In this document: positions 32,868-45,495 of the stretch, one piece after another
How the letters are laid out: each line of letters begins with the position of its first letter
Position numbering within the stretch: position 1 is the stretch's first letter
Assembly: GCA_008477525.1 (NCBI GenBank)
Contig: SPDT01000006.1
Location: 3,189,501 to 3,253,500, forward strand
DNA from: Hypomyces perniciosus
Taxonomy: Eukaryota; Ascomycota; Sordariomycetes; Hypocreales; Hypocreaceae
Length of the DNA stretch: 64,000 nucleotides
Reading direction: 5' to 3'
Program-made: the position numbers and the translations under genes
Notes under the pieces: model-generated
The model's input: only the letters and a program-made list of their open reading frames with translations
The model's database searches: none
What the model was told of the DNA's origin: nothing

Positions 32868-35564
32868 TGCACTACCTCCCATGTGGTGATGAGACAGACC
32901 ACCCTTTGTCCTTGTTACCGTCTGATTTCCCTGAACCAGTGGGTTCAAGCAGGTTGTCGGAGAATTATCATGCGCTTTGGCAGTTAGCATGAGCGCGTGG
33001 AGGCGTCACTCGTCATTCCCATGCAGCAACAACAAGCCTATTCCAACATGGCAACAGAGCCAGAAGGGTCATTTGACAGAGCTAGTTTTCCATCATGTTG
33101 TTTGCACTTTTGCTCGGAGAGGCCCATGGCATTTGTCCGACGGCCCCGAAATTGGCCAAGATGTTGTTAGCTTCGGAGCACTTTGTGCGGAGTATCCAAT
33201 TGCTTTTTTCCCCTGTACGACTACGACTACGACTACTACTACTGGGTAGTAGCATTGACAAACGCCATCCTCCAACACTACCCTGTATGACGGATTTCAA
33301 AGGCCGCCGGGAGGAGGCTGAGTGGGATCTTGTGCTAGTGGCGTCCGGCAAACACAAGGCAGCAGGAAACATGTCTCCATTCCCGGAGGAATAGCCGCCA
33401 ACCACAACACTGCTCTTGGCTTCCTGGGTAAAGGCATTGTCTGTGAATGATAGCCGCATCAATCGGGCAAACATATCATTCGTTGAGATCCATCCTTGCA
33501 AGGCAGCTATATTCTCACTGCCACACAGTGCATTATGCTCTCTATATTTAAGGTACTTCGTACTTGGTAGCTGTAGTACTATCTATGCATACAGACTTGG
33601 CCATGTGCAAGCATGCGTGTATACCAATTCAGTCCTTCATCAACACGTCAAAAGGCGAGAGAGGTCCGTCCATAAACTCAAACATCACGGGTACCCGCTG
33701 GACCCTCTGCTGATTAGAGTTCGCGGCTTACATACTAGGAAATGCTGGGTGGGAGCGGCGTTGAGGAGCCTACCATTTACGGCTTACCGACGTGTGCTTC
33801 GTAGGTTCGGCCGGGAATACCAGCTCAGCACAGAGCCATTTTCTAAATTAACAGCCGGGAAAGCTGCGAAAGCCCAGCAAGTACAACTTTGAAATCATTA
33901 ATACGGAGTACTGCTGGAGTATTTATACCAAGAACAGCGCTGATACTGTACAGCTCCATTATCACGGGCTGGCATATCCCTCCCAGCCAATCAGCTGCCA
34001 TATCGGCGTTAAAGTCATCCGCTCCGAGATCCAGCATCAAAAGCACACATCGTGGCTGGTCCACTGGTTGGGCTAGCTGGTGCCCTGTTCTCTCGCTAAC
34101 CAGAAGATACACGCTGTGGCGCTGGCTGCTTTCCCCATGCGGTCCGACAGTGTGGTTGTGGCTGGCTTTTTGAGATGGCGTTTAAGTCCATGTGGAAAGG
34201 TAGAAGTAATACGGATGAACATTATCCAGACTCTCTTCTTTTATTCATACTTTGTCGATATACGGAGTACGGAGTACCGATGTAAGAGTATCAGTGCCAA
34301 AGGGAGCAATGTGCCTATATGTACGAGCACATGGTGACAATGCAGTAATAAGAGACATGCAGTTGATTCAAAAGGTACGAGTACTACGAAGTATTACGGA
34401 GCAATTCATCCACACCTCTTCCACCCATAGTCTCGGGCATATACTCGCACATACTCGTAGTATCACGACTACTACTCCGTACTCCGCATTGGACTAACAA
34501 GACCATTCAACCATGCAATTTAAATCAATAGTGAAATCAATCTTGACAAAGTTAGCAGAGCTCGAGCATCGACGAGTAGTATTATTACTAGCACAACCTG
34601 AAGTACGAGTATGTACGAAGCACGAAGCACGGAGTACTCCATATCTACGGAGTAGTAGTACTACTACTCCGGAGTACCTATTACTCGTACCTTAATGTAT
34701 AATGGCAACTCTGTACTTCTTAATTGGCTTAACGCTGCAGTGGCGTCAGACCCCTGCGGGTAGTGGGGAAAGGAACAGACCTGGCAGGCGCCACCACCAC
34801 TTCTTCTCCATGGAGTACCGGTATTTGTACATTCAGCATTTAACCACAGGTCGTGTGGCCAACTCTCACACAGTACACAAATAGCCCCTATTCATTGACC
34901 CATTCAGCAAGAAAGAGAATTCCTGTTTCGACGCGTTACCGAATTCACTGCCAACCTTGCTGCTGGAACGAGCATCGGAGAACCGTCTCAAAATCCAAGT
35001 GACGTCAAACACGCACACGCACACGCACATTCTTTCACCAGGGCCATCATCAAACTGTGTTGCCCCACGAACCGAGGACATGGGTGTGGAGGCCGAAGGC
35101 CAGATTGGGACACTTGAAACACGCCGCCTTGGCTAGGGCCTCCTCGCTTCTCAAAAGGTGGACACCATGATCCACAAACACAAGCACGGCGACAGCGCCT
35201 ACGGAGTACTCGTACATCGAATCGAATGCGACCAATCTTACTTTCGTAGAATCATCCAGCGCCGCCAGGCGTGGGTTGTCTTTGCTGTCATGACTCGGCA
35301 AAATCCAATTCAGCCCACTGGATGCAGGAGATGACGGCGAATAATAAGCACACAGGATATCTACGATTACGACGACTACTACTACTACTACGTGCGAAGT
35401 ACGGAGTACAATGTCCCCAAGATATTATTCCCGGTCCAATCAACGTCAGGCGGGGCTTTCGCTGGCAAAAGTTCGTAATGCCGTGATGACAGCGTCGTTT
35501 TTCGCGAGAAGAAAATCAGCAGGCGATTCCGTATGGGCCCCCAAGGAATGAGAATCCAAGAGTA

Positions 35565-35630
35565 CGGAGATGGAGACGGAGACGGAGACGGAGACGGAGA
35601 CGGAGACGAGGACGGGGACGGGGACGGAGC
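35565..35630. repeat. (GGAGAC)n minisatellite
   Basis: About eight hexamer units of GGAGAC on the plus strand, drifting into GGGGAC at the right end. It starts at a TACGGAG motif. No coding frame of note overlaps it. Confidence 0.8.
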
Positions 35631-38600
35631 ATCGCAAGATTAACACCAGATACCCGGCATGCTGGCGGCGACGATCTCCCACACGCCAACACCGGCAGAT
35701 AAGTAGCCGCCGGTTAATCTATTGCACTCCAAAGCATATATGGTAGTCGCATTGGCGATCCTTCGACATCCAACCCCAGTTCACGCACAGAGGATGTTGC
35801 TATTACCTGCTTTCAAAATCACAAATCGCCTTCAAGAAATTCGAGTGTGGATTGTGTGGAATAAATACTCCGTCCATCCATTGAATCAAAGTGCGAAGGG
35901 GACTCTGTCCGTCATAGCCAGACCACCGCTCATTCGAAGCCATTACGTACAGCCCCCAAATTACTACATACTATGTACTTCGTACAAGAGACAAAGAACC
36001 ATGCTGGTGGGCTCTGGGTTCTTGCCAACAAGCTTCAAGGTAAAGGCGTAGTGATAGTATTACTACCTTCATGGACCGCCCATCATAGCTCGCACACCCT
36101 ATTCGCCAATGCTAATTACTTTCTCAGGGTATCGAAATTACAACGAGAAAAGGCCGGGCGGGCGCTACGCCTATGTTGTACGAACAGAACAATCGGGGAT
36201 GCAACCGTGCCTGTGGCGGCGCACGTCCTCGGACAGCACCTGAGGCGTGGACTAGGCACTGCCACTGTTACTACGAGTAGGTACCTACCTTATTTTGCGG
36301 TTGATTACGAGTATGTGTGGTGGCTACTTCGTAGGCAAAGCTCCCTATTCAACATTGCAGGAAACTGGTGAGGTAGGATAGACCTTGCACACTGTAGTAC
36401 CGATTACGTGTTGATACAGAGGACTGAGCGGAACGGTGGAAGAAGAGAGAGCATTGGCACATTGGCAATACGAAGGACAAAGTGCTCATCCATTCTTGAC
36501 CGCTGCGTCTTACAATAGGCCCTCCCTCCATGTTTTGGCATATTGGTGCTTGGTCGCACAAAGGGAAACAAAACACCACGAAAAGATGCAGCAATATGGA
36601 GTATACGCCCATATATAGAAAGATACGAGATACGGTTGTGGGGAGATCGACCTTCAAACACGTGCGGGAGGTTCTTCAACGGCCATGATCTTCAGGCTTT
36701 GTTGCATCCCGCAGCCACGGGACCAAGATCATCATCAGATCAGATCTACTTTGCAGCGGCAGATGCAGACAAGTATAGCGGAGAGGTGAATGGTGGTTTT
36801 TCCGCGGACGCGTTTTTGAGTCTTGAACTGACACAGATACGAAAATTATCCACATTCATGCTCGGTCAACGCCCGACCAGTGTCCCCCATTTATGACGTC
36901 AATCCTGCACGCTGCTTTTCTCGGCATGCCTCTTGCGTGCCAGGCCGGCGATCTTGGCGACTTTCTCAGCCTGCCTGTGGTACGGAGTTGAACAGGGAGG
37001 CTCACTTTCTCCGTTGAGACGACCAGACGGCACCGGTTGAAATATTGTTTGTTGTCGGTGATCGAGAAAAAAGCAAGTATGGAAGGCCAAGCAAGGACTA
37101 GAAATTCACAGCCCTCTCGTCTTCGCTTTGGACGAAATTGGCTGCTCTACGTACGGATATCGTGGGGACTGTCATCTCTAGTTCGCCGTTTTGTTAGTGT
37201 GAATCGGATTACCGCCTTTGGAAACCAAACAACCAAAGCGGAGTGTGAAAGCCAGCCGAAACAAGGCCGCACCTTGGTGGGGGGTTTGCCGACAAGACGC
37301 CCATCCTTGGCTGCAACACAAAATGCTGCATTAAGCAATTGCCGTAATTGATGTAATCAGTTGGATAAGCAATACGACTGTACGAGCATGAGGTGGCACG
37401 AGACAGACTATCACGTTATGTTAAAGACTACGAAGTACCGGCCAACGGTTATGTTGACAAGCAATCAAAGGACCAGCAACTCTCTTGAACCTTCATCGGC
37501 GGCAATTGGTGTCAGAAACAAATACATGGACCATTATTACTACTCGTACAATACGAACTGACCAAGCATTGCGAACTTGGTCTAACAACGTCCAGCATAT
37601 CTGCGAGTCGATTATGGCTCACTAGTACGGAGTACTCCGTATCACTGTTGCTGTGATATTATCCGGCGTACTCTTGCGGGGGCTACGAAGTGCTTGGCAC
37701 CGCAAGACGCCACCTGAAGCCGAATGTTTTGATCGTGCTTTTTATAGTTGACTGCAACCCTTTGACAACGCATCTCGTTTCGGGAAACAACATATTATGC
37801 CACCAATAGCCATTGGACAGAATGATGCACGTTGCTTCGTTCGAAAAGACGGCGAATCGCAAGCCAAACGTTGAACACTGCAGAGCAGCCATATCCTGCT
37901 ACTACTACTACTACTACTACTACTATTACTACTAGGACCAGGCAGCCCGCGAGTACTCCTCATGTGCAACATGCGCACGCATGTTAGAGACCGACTCTAA
38001 TCCACCCGCAGACGCGCCGAGACATGGCGGCGCCTTATTTACTCGCATGGGATTTGTTCTGCCGAGGGCGGCCCGCAAGAATCCCATCTTTAGCTTGAGA
38101 TGGCCTGTCTGCGGGTGATGATGGTTTCTCCTTGAGGATCCCCTTTGTGCATTTGGGCGCTGCTACAGGGCCGCCTTTGAGAAGCTTGTGTAAGTGCGGT
38201 TAGTGATGCAATATCTTCGCTACCCTGGGCGTTGGAAATTTGCTCTCTAGTGCATATCGAGATTGAAGCCATGATGTTGTGGCGCATCGCCAAGTTGGTT
38301 CTTGGGACGCCGGACAAGAGCCTTGATCACACTTGTCGCAAACTAAGTGCGTATCAAGTTGAGACTCTTCAATCTCCATCCGGCGAACTCCGTCATTTGG
38401 TTTAGGGCGTTACATTCCAGATGCCATGAAGGAAGGAGTCAAGTGCTTCCCGACATGTTGTCTCGTCTCAGGGGGGAAACACACAGGCATGGAAGAAACT
38501 CTTGCGAACTGGTATGAGCCGATACAGCAAGGCTAGCAAAGAATGCTCACTCAACAACAATCCATCAGATGGCAGCATAATAGTTTGCAGCAGGTATCTC

Positions 38601-38998
38601 ACATCCTTGACACCTGCTTTTACCCGCCACCGCTCTTTTATTCGTCATCGTTCAAAGGACCTGCCTCGCAGCAAGTAGGGTTTACTCTTCGTGCGACATG
38701 GCGGCTCTCTTGTATCTCTCTACGGAGTACGAAGTATGTGGACTGCGTTTGTCAAGTGATGGCAGGGGCGAAAAACAAAAGGCCCCAGTCGAGGTGAGAC
38801 AAGTGAGAGACATTCGGACAGAAGAAACGTGCATGTGCATTGAAGCATACGACGTTGGCTTGCCGTGTGATTACATGTGACGTCGACAGTACATATTTTA
38901 CGAGCACATGTCTCAACAGCCGTGAAACTACTCTATACGGCGTCCCTACCTACCTATTTGGTCCATATCTTGTCTGCCTCCCAACAAGAAGCTCAGAA

Positions 38999-39081
38999 GC
39001 CCGCTTGGCTAAGCGGTATAGCGTGTCACTAGTATTTACCTGGACATGACAAGGTGATCAGTTCGACTCTGATAGTGGGCA
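38999..39081 (+). tRNA. tRNA-Thr(AGT) with an 11-nt intron
   Basis: A full cloverleaf can be drawn. The acceptor stem is GCCCGCT with AGTGGGC (one G-T pair) and discriminator A39081. The D stem is GCTA/TAGC, the anticodon stem TGTCA/TGACA, the variable loop AGGTG, and the T arm ATCAG-TTCGACT-CTGAT. The loop is CT-AGT-A, then an 11-nt intron TTTACCTGGAC after position 37, then A. The anticodon AGT reads threonine codons. Intron position is canonical for nuclear tRNAs. A and B boxes (TGGCTAAGCGG, GTTCGACTC) are present. It marks the right-hand border of the repeat-rich gene-free region. Confidence 0.92.
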
Positions 39082-39086
39082 ATTCC

Positions 39087-39093
39087 TTTTTTT
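39087..39093 (+). terminator. RNA polymerase III terminator of the tRNA-Thr gene
   Basis: A run of seven T begins six bases after the discriminator, as expected for Pol III termination. Confidence 0.85.
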
Positions 39094-39851
39094 GCTCCAT
39101 CCCGATTTCTATTTCCCGTATTGCCTTTTTTTTTGGCCATTCAGAATGCAGGAAGAAGTGAGTGTCGACATCTTTGTGGTGGACAAGATGTGCAAGTTTG
39201 AAGGACTGGCGTGCAATTTACGATCATGTGTCCGCGTTTCATGCCAGAAAGCTGTGCAGCCTCAGTAACGAATGCAGTTCAAAACGGAGTACGAACTCAT
39301 ATGCCTGGGATGTACTGAAACAGCTAGTACTAATCTTTATGCAATCAATGCAATGCGTCTGAGTCTGCGAGAGACGTCCTCTGGTGGTGTTCGAATACAC
39401 CTCCTATCACTCCTACCCTAAACGGCATAAAAAAGTCCACGGGGGATTAGAGTCAAGATACACAAGTTGATTGAACCCTGTAAGCCCAATCGGCTATTCT
39501 ATCTTGTACGAAGTACTCTATAGATAGATGATATCTTTATTCGGTCAAGGAAGTATTTGTAGTGAGAATACGGGCTGTGCAGATCGACCCTTGAACAAAG
39601 AGATCGACATGAAGATCATATAAGGAGTCATATATAGGCACAGCATGTTGAAATTGCGTCCATTTTTATTTGAATGATCTAGCAAACGCCAACTCGCATG
39701 CTACCGTATCGCGCATTCTACAGCATTACATAGAGACCAAACAGCAAGCAAGCCTCTAGGAACTTGCCCGTACCTAATAAACCAGATTGAACCCCCTTCG
39801 CCCATTATCTCTGACTCCCAAACACTCTCTTGTCCACAACACCGCCCGCCA
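39094..39851. other. Intergenic, 3' flank of sf3b1
   Basis: No gene is seen. It contains a second T run at 39127-39135 and TACGAAGTA-type motifs near 39285 and 39508. Confidence 0.5.
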
Positions 39852-42800
39852 CTACAGAATAATGGCCAACTCCGGTCTGTCCATATTGTCCTCCTCCAGG
39901 TTAGGATAGTATGGGACCATCGCATCCGCCGCGGCCACGTAGGCGTCGTTGTACAACCGCCAGTACGGCGTTCTCACTTTTCTTGCTGGGTGGAACAGAC
40001 CGGCCCAGACGTAGTTGAGCACCAGGCCCGGACCGGCAGCCACGCGGATGGCCTCAATGGCTTCGATAATACGATCGATGACGTGCGGGCTGGTCTCGAA
40101 CAAGTTGGGATACAACAAGTTGAGCAAGTGCACCATGGCGTCCTCGCATCCGAGGCCGACAACGCCGAGAGCGATGTGTTTGACGACCGAAGCGGCTGTC
40201 TGTCGATGGACTTGGTCGCGATCGGTGAGAGCGTCCTCGAGAAGGGGAGTCACGGCGTAGACGTAATCCTTGGCCATTTCGCCAATGTACTCGAAGAGGA
40301 AAGAGAGTGACTTGAGCACACCGTTCTGTACGTTGAGCTCAGGCACACGGTATTCGTTCATGAGCGCGGGGAGGACGGTGAACGGCGCACAAGTTTCAGC
40401 AACGATACCGATGGCGACAGCAGTGTTGACACGCGACTGACGCTCCTGGACTCTCAAGTTGTTCAGGAGCGTTGCCAAAACATCTTGGGGACCAATGGCC
40501 TTGGCGATGAAGCCAAACGTGTTGTTGGCGGCTCGTCGGATTCCCTTCTTGTGAGCTTTCAGCATGTCGAGGAGCTCAAAGCAAATTCGCATCCATTCTC
40601 TGGCGTTGACACTCTCAGGGCCTCGATCCGCGATACGTCCAACTAAGTCGATGGTGTTCTCCTGCACTTTCTCGTGACGATTGCGCAGAATAGGAGTCAG
40701 GCGAGGCAGCAAATCCTTGATAGGGGGCTGCATCTGAGAGATACCAACGACCGTGACAATAGATCGCAGGGCACCAAGAATAGAGCCAAGAACCTCGGGG
40801 TATTCCTCACCGAGATATTCGTACAACACGATGCCCAGCTTCCCCATGAGCGCGTCTTCACTACACTGCTTCATGACCATTGCAATGCGGGAAATGAGGT
40901 CTGCCGCCTGCTGACGAACTGTAGCGGACTTGTTGTTCAGTCTCCAGAGGATCGTGCTGACAATTTGTGGTAGATAAGGCTTGCAGCGAGCTCCCAAGGC
41001 GTTAACAACAGAGCCGAAGCCGTTGAGCATCACAATGTCTTCGACACTTTGTTCCTGGAAGGCATGGAGAATGCCGTCGACCAGACGTTCTTCAAGCCGT
41101 TCACCGATATCCGCAGCACCCAAGCTAGCCACCATCTTCTCGACCGTCTCAACTGTCATCTTTCGATATGCCTCGCTTTCGTCCTTTAGATTGTTGACAA
41201 TTCTCTCCAGAATCTCGCTCACTCCCACCTTCTGGCCGATGTCAACAGTAGTTTCGACAACCTGTCGGTAGTTGCGCTTATCCAATGCCATCCGCCTCAC
41301 CCAGAAACTCTTAAAGAACTCGTCCAAGACGTGTTCCTTGAGATAACCAGCTGTCACACCTTCCGTGCCCGCGCATTGAGACACCACCTTGAGCACAACC
41401 TTCTTCATCTCTTCATCTGGAGACGAGAACTCTCGAAGCAGAATCTCCATGATTTGACTGGTGTAATAATTGGCATATTCTTCGTCCATGAGTGGGATGA
41501 TGTATCCAACGGCCTTGAGGAACCCAGCCAATCCCTTTCCTCTTTGCTTGCGGGCACCGGTCCATAGGGGATTCAAGATATCATCAAAGCTTTCAATACC
41601 GTAGGGGTTGGATGCCTCTGCTAGCGCAGCAATGGCAAGACTGGTAACCGTTCTGACTTTGGTTTGTTCATCACTAAGGTTCGGTCCGATGCAGTCAACA
41701 AGACCCTTCAGGTGAGGCAAAACAGCGCATCCCATGAGAATGGGTATCTGCTGAACAATCTTCACACCTGTATGTCTGGCTTGCCACGATTTCTTGCTTC
41801 GGCATACGGCTCTAAGGAATGGCAACAAAGCTGGAATACCGAGTGCAGATGCTACAACAGCGAAGGCTCTGGCTGTAGTATTCCGGACATACTCATCAAC
41901 GTGGTCAATATCTGGTCGCATAGTGCTAATCATCGTAGCAAGACCAGCGGCTTTGCTAAGATTCGAAATAATCTCACGACCCTCAACTCTGGCGTAATAG
42001 TCTTGGTCAATGAGGAGAGGTTCAATAACGACCAGGATCTTGTGAACATAAGGTCGGACCAAGTCATCGAGCTTGTACAGGATTCGGTCGATGACTTTGA
42101 CGAGCAAATGTCGCTCCTGGTCCTCAAGGGTCTTCTCCATGAGTAAGGGGAGGATTTGGTCGAACAGGGCGCCAGCACCGAATTGTCTGGCATTATCTGT
42201 AATTTGTCGAAGAGCCGTCTTTCGCATCGGTGGCGTTCCGTTCTTGATCTTCAGCAGAAGCCTCATGATTTTTCTCTCCTTCAACTCGTCCACCGTCAAA
42301 ACGTTTTCATCAGAGCCGTCCGTAAGCTTTCCAAAGTATGCCATGTCTTCGGGTTTGAAAAACTGCAAGTCGCCAACCCCTGGAATCTCTGCCGGCATGG
42401 GCTTCCCGCCCAGTCGAACTTGGTCGGGGTCTTGCATCACGAATCCTGACTGAGGAGCTGGCGTCGCCATCAACTTGTGGGCTGGAGCTCGAATAGGTTC
42501 GTATCCAGGCGGAGGATCCAAGATTTTGTAACCCTCGTTCTCGCCTGGTAGGAGCAGATTGAGCTCTTCGTCGCTCAGAGGCATGTTGCGTGAGGAAATA
42601 TCTGTTCCGAAAGTCGTAGGCAAGGTAGGAGCCTGAGACTGATGCATCGGTGTAGCTAGCCCCTGGTTGCCCATTGGGGTCGCTGATGGCGCTTGATCCC
42701 AACGAGATCGCTTCTTGGGAGCCTCCGATGCACCAGGGCCTGGAACAGACGGTACTTGATCCCACCTGGAGCGTTTTGGCTTCGCATCATCTCCATTCTC

Positions 42801-43487
42801 AGTTTTGGTGTCATCGTCGCCAAAGGTTGAAGAAATATCCCATCTCTTCTTGCGCTTGCGGACGGAGCCTGCTTCAGCACTCTCCTTGTCTCCTTCGGAG
42901 AGGGTTGGCTTGGTGTCTTCGTCATCGGATTTGCTTTCGACTTTCACTTGGATAGCCCGCCGCACCCGCTCTTCCTCTCGTTCAAGCTCACGGACTTCCA
43001 TGATTTCGCGATAGCTCGACCCATTTTCATCGGCGTTAGCCTGGGGGTTCTTGCCAAATGGGTCGGCCCTGGTGGGCGTGAGCATGCGATTAAATCTGCG
43101 CTTGTGGTAATCCGTCTCGCGATCGATGATACGGCCGCTGTTTTCACCACGACCGGCCAGAACATCGTCGTCCTCAACACCGTTGCCTCGTGCAAAGTCG
43201 TCAATCATGTCGCGCGAAGCTGTGTATTGGCCAACCAGCCTACGCGTGGTGTCGACATCATCCATCTCATCATCATCGCCCATCGGCAGGGACGTATGGT
43301 ATCCGGCATACTTATTGCCCCCTTCCCGGTCGTACAGATCACTGTCGGCAGTGTCGGTGAGCTTCTGCTTCGTGGAGTCGGTGCGTTGGTTCGAGGCATC
43401 TAACGCGCGGGAGCCTTTCTTCGCGGCGGCGGCGGCGTTGCGCTCCTGCTGGAGCCTCTGAATCGTCTCGAAATCCGCGTCAGACAT
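39852..43487 (-). CDS. sf3b1: Splicing factor 3B subunit 1 (SF3B1/Hsh155/Sap155)
   Basis: Single exon, 1211 aa. The N-terminal third is charged and carries U2AF-ligand motifs of the RW type (KKRWDIS and two RSRWDQ) plus TPMG/ATPMH threonine-proline sites. A long array of HEAT repeats follows, ending in [21 protein letters not shown], the usual C-terminus. SF3B1 is the scaffold of the U2 snRNP SF3b complex. It clamps the branch-site helix and binds UHM proteins such as U2AF65. Length is typical for fungi (about 1200). The gene is intact and, unlike its neighbours, has no intron. Confidence 0.97.
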   Translation of the reverse strand: MSDADFETIQRLQQERNAAAAAKKGSRALDASNQRTDSTKQKLTDTADSDLYDREGGNKYAGYHTSLPMGDDDEMDDVDTTRRLVGQYTASRDMIDDFARGNGVEDDDVLAGRGENSGRIIDRETDYHKRRFNRMLTPTRADPFGKNPQANADENGSSYREIMEVRELEREEERVRRAIQVKVESKSDDEDTKPTLSEGDKESAEAGSVRKRKKRWDISSTFGDDDTKTENGDDAKPKRSRWDQVPSVPGPGASEAPKKRSRWDQAPSATPMGNQGLATPMHQSQAPTLPTTFGTDISSRNMPLSDEELNLLLPGENEGYKILDPPPGYEPIRAPAHKLMATPAPQSGFVMQDPDQVRLGGKPMPAEIPGVGDLQFFKPEDMAYFGKLTDGSDENVLTVDELKERKIMRLLLKIKNGTPPMRKTALRQITDNARQFGAGALFDQILPLLMEKTLEDQERHLLVKVIDRILYKLDDLVRPYVHKILVVIEPLLIDQDYYARVEGREIISNLSKAAGLATMISTMRPDIDHVDEYVRNTTARAFAVVASALGIPALLPFLRAVCRSKKSWQARHTGVKIVQQIPILMGCAVLPHLKGLVDCIGPNLSDEQTKVRTVTSLAIAALAEASNPYGIESFDDILNPLWTGARKQRGKGLAGFLKAVGYIIPLMDEEYANYYTSQIMEILLREFSSPDEEMKKVVLKVVSQCAGTEGVTAGYLKEHVLDEFFKSFWVRRMALDKRNYRQVVETTVDIGQKVGVSEILERIVNNLKDESEAYRKMTVETVEKMVASLGAADIGERLEERLVDGILHAFQEQSVEDIVMLNGFGSVVNALGARCKPYLPQIVSTILWRLNNKSATVRQQAADLISRIAMVMKQCSEDALMGKLGIVLYEYLGEEYPEVLGSILGALRSIVTVVGISQMQPPIKDLLPRLTPILRNRHEKVQENTIDLVGRIADRGPESVNAREWMRICFELLDMLKAHKKGIRRAANNTFGFIAKAIGPQDVLATLLNNLRVQERQSRVNTAVAIGIVAETCAPFTVLPALMNEYRVPELNVQNGVLKSLSFLFEYIGEMAKDYVYAVTPLLEDALTDRDQVHRQTAASVVKHIALGVVGLGCEDAMVHLLNLLYPNLFETSPHVIDRIIEAIEAIRVAAGPGLVLNYVWAGLFHPARKVRTPYWRLYNDAYVAAADAMVPYYPNLEEDNMDRPELAIIL

Positions 43488-43837
43488 CTTGACTCATGGA
43501 TCTTCCCGCTTCATCCCGGTTCTAAGGTACAAGAGGTGATCTCAACGATACCGTTGCGCATGGAGATGTACCCTCGACGAAATTTGGGTGGTGTCTTGGA
43601 TAGAGAGGTTGCTAGCCAAACTTTCAATTGAGCGGCAAAAAGTCTCGACCGCCAAAAATCCGTAGCCGAGATTTACCCGACGCGGATCGCGTGTCTGCCT
43701 GCCAAGAAGCTGCTTCAACCTTAACCTAGCTGCGTAGTGGTACTAACCTAAAAGAGAGAGCTACCTAAGGTACGAAGTACGAAGTACTATTACTACCACT
43801 AGGTATTACGGAGTACGCTGACAGAACGAGCATCCGT
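43488..43837. other. Intergenic between ogg1 and sf3b1, sf3b1 promoter
   Basis: 350 bases with no gene. It includes a TACGAAGTACGAAGTA cluster near 43770-43786 and TACGGAGTA near 43808. Confidence 0.5.
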
Positions 43838-45124
43838 TCATGGGTTTGCTCGAGTTCGTCTCCTTTTTACCGTTCTATCTATTTCCAAAACGACACCATC
43901 TTTTGTGTCTTCCTGTTTGACATGTGTTTCTTCTTCCACTTCCAAAGCCCCTTTTCTCTTCTTTGCCGACCCCTTTTTTCGAGTAATCTGTGACTCGCCA
44001 TCTACAGTTTCTTTCTTTCCTCGATCAGCAAACTCTCGGAGATCAGCTGTGAAAAGAACTGAGTGTGCCCAGCCCGCATATTTCCCCCATATGGTTCTGA
44101 AATGATCACCAACAGAATCGTACATAGCCTTGTTGAATGTCTTGGCCCGCGTCTTCCCAAATTTGTAGTCCCTCTGGGCGATCTGCCAGACATGTGTGTC
44201 TACAGGGACGGACTCTCCCCACCCTAAGCCCATCAGACAGACACAATCTGCTACTTTCGGCCCGACTCCAGTCAGACATAAGAGTGCAGTTTGTGCCTCC
44301 TTGTAGGTTGACTGTGGTCCATCATGCGGTTTTGATGAATTGAAGGCAGGGGCTTCAGGATTGCGCAGGGTTTCTAGCCATGAAGCAGGCTTTTCTTTGG
44401 TAATCAATCGTGCCGTTTCGGCGATATACTTTGCACGATATCCGAAGCCAAGTTCTCTCAAATGTGACTCGACTTGCTTCCCAGTCAAGGCGTCAGGGGT
44501 TGGGAAATCATGAAGAGCTTCTTCTTCAACATAGCCGATAAGAGGTCCATAGTGCTTACATAGCTTGTGGACCTAGAAACTCTTATTAGTCAAGTAAACC
44601 CTCAAACAGTGCAGGATGTGCTTACCATTTGTGAGATTCGGGATATGTTGTTGTTGCTACTACAGATGAAGCAAATCAGGGTCTCCCAAGCATCTTGGTT
44701 CAGAATGCGGACTCCTGTAAACTCAGGGGCCTTCTTTCGAAAGTTAGGATCGGCTTTGGACCATTGCTCATAGAGAGAACTGAGATCTAGATCCAAGCTG
44801 AAGTAGTGGCGTAGGAGTTCTTCCGTATCGTCCTCCCGCGACGTCTCGCTATTGGCAGATGAAATGGGGGAGAGAACCTCTGGCCAAGTTACTTTATAGT
44901 GCAAATGAGTAGGATCTTGTTTTAATGATAATATGCGCCCGTGTAAAGTACACGTCCTAAGTCTGTCAGTTGTGTATGGTTGTGAGGCCAGGAGCTGGAA
45001 CATACCATTCATCGTTGAGTTTCCGCCATCTGAAAGACTGGCCGCATCGCAGAGTAGTGTCTATGCACAGTTCTGCGAGACTCACAGGAAGCTTGCGCCA
45101 ATCTGCGATCCGCTTCATTGCCAT
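43838..45124 (-). CDS. ogg1: 8-oxoguanine DNA glycosylase/AP lyase OGG1 (3 exons)
   Basis: Exons: 45006-45124, 44626-44956 and 43838-44572; introns 49 and 53 nt, GT-AG. The product is 394 aa. The start chosen is the first ATG of the frame (MAMKRIADW). The N-terminal OGG domain has LRCGQSFRWRK. The HhH-GPD core reads LTGVGPKVADCVCLMGLG, then ESVPVDTHVW. Lys256 and Asp275 fit the catalytic Lys and Asp, with the same 19-residue spacing as in human OGG1. A lysine-rich tail with RKKGSAKKRK and KRRRTR probably serves nuclear import. The enzyme removes 8-oxoG paired with C. It shares a 371-bp divergent promoter with the U2AF65 gene. Confidence 0.95.
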
Positions 45125-45495
45125 TCTATTTGGACTGAGAGCCTCAACCACCGATAGCACAAGGAGAAAATATCAAAGCTGTTTTTATTATTCCTCATGA
45201 GCGACGTTCTCTGAACTCATACATACGGAGTACAGAGTACTATCGCACTGTCGCGTCGACACTAGCCGCAGAACAGCCGCGAAGCAATATCGCGCCGTGC
45301 TAACACGAGGCTAGTGTGGAAATAGGCTAGCGTATATCCTGCAAAAAAGCTCCAGCCTCGCCGCCTTCTGAACGATAACAGCTTTGGTTGGAACCTTGTT
45401 GCGGCTTCATCCATCGCAGTATCTTCCACATACTCGCTGTCATCTGCCCGAAGTAGCCTGTTGATCTCGAGAATTCGCCAGAGGCTATCGCAATC
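45125..45495. promoter_or_regulatory. Shared divergent promoter of ogg1 and U2AF65 gene
   Basis: 371 bp contain TACGGAGTACAGAGTAC near 45225 and several TCGCG words near 45250-45295. No clear TATA box is seen. Confidence 0.45.

Larger units (their letters stand above)
29821..38998. other. 9.2 kb gene-free upstream region of flbC
   Basis: No protein family, transposon domain or second tRNA is visible on either strand. The region is crowded with TACGGAGTA/TACGAAGTA motifs (listed separately) and microsatellites. It may hold the flbC promoter and a long leader, a non-coding RNA, or decayed repeats. Many overlapping short frames exist in all six phases, as expected for non-coding DNA. Confidence 0.5.
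30320..39525. repeat. Cluster of TACGGAGTA / TACGAAGTA palindromic motifs
   Basis: By eye I count roughly thirty copies of CGGAGTA or CGAAGTA (either strand) here, against about twenty in the other 55 kb. Examples are 31070-31100 (two), 32555, 34261-34276 (tandem), 34470-34490, 34610-34680, 35395-35410, 37626-37641 (perfect 16-bp palindrome TACGGAGTACTCCGTA), 38720 and 39508. None was found inside a coding exon. Counts are manual and approximate. Confidence 0.7.

Noticed and set aside
44966..45160. Longer OGG1 N-terminus starting at 45160
   Set aside because: The codon at 45160 is GTG, not ATG; the first ATG of the frame is at 45124 and fits the family start.
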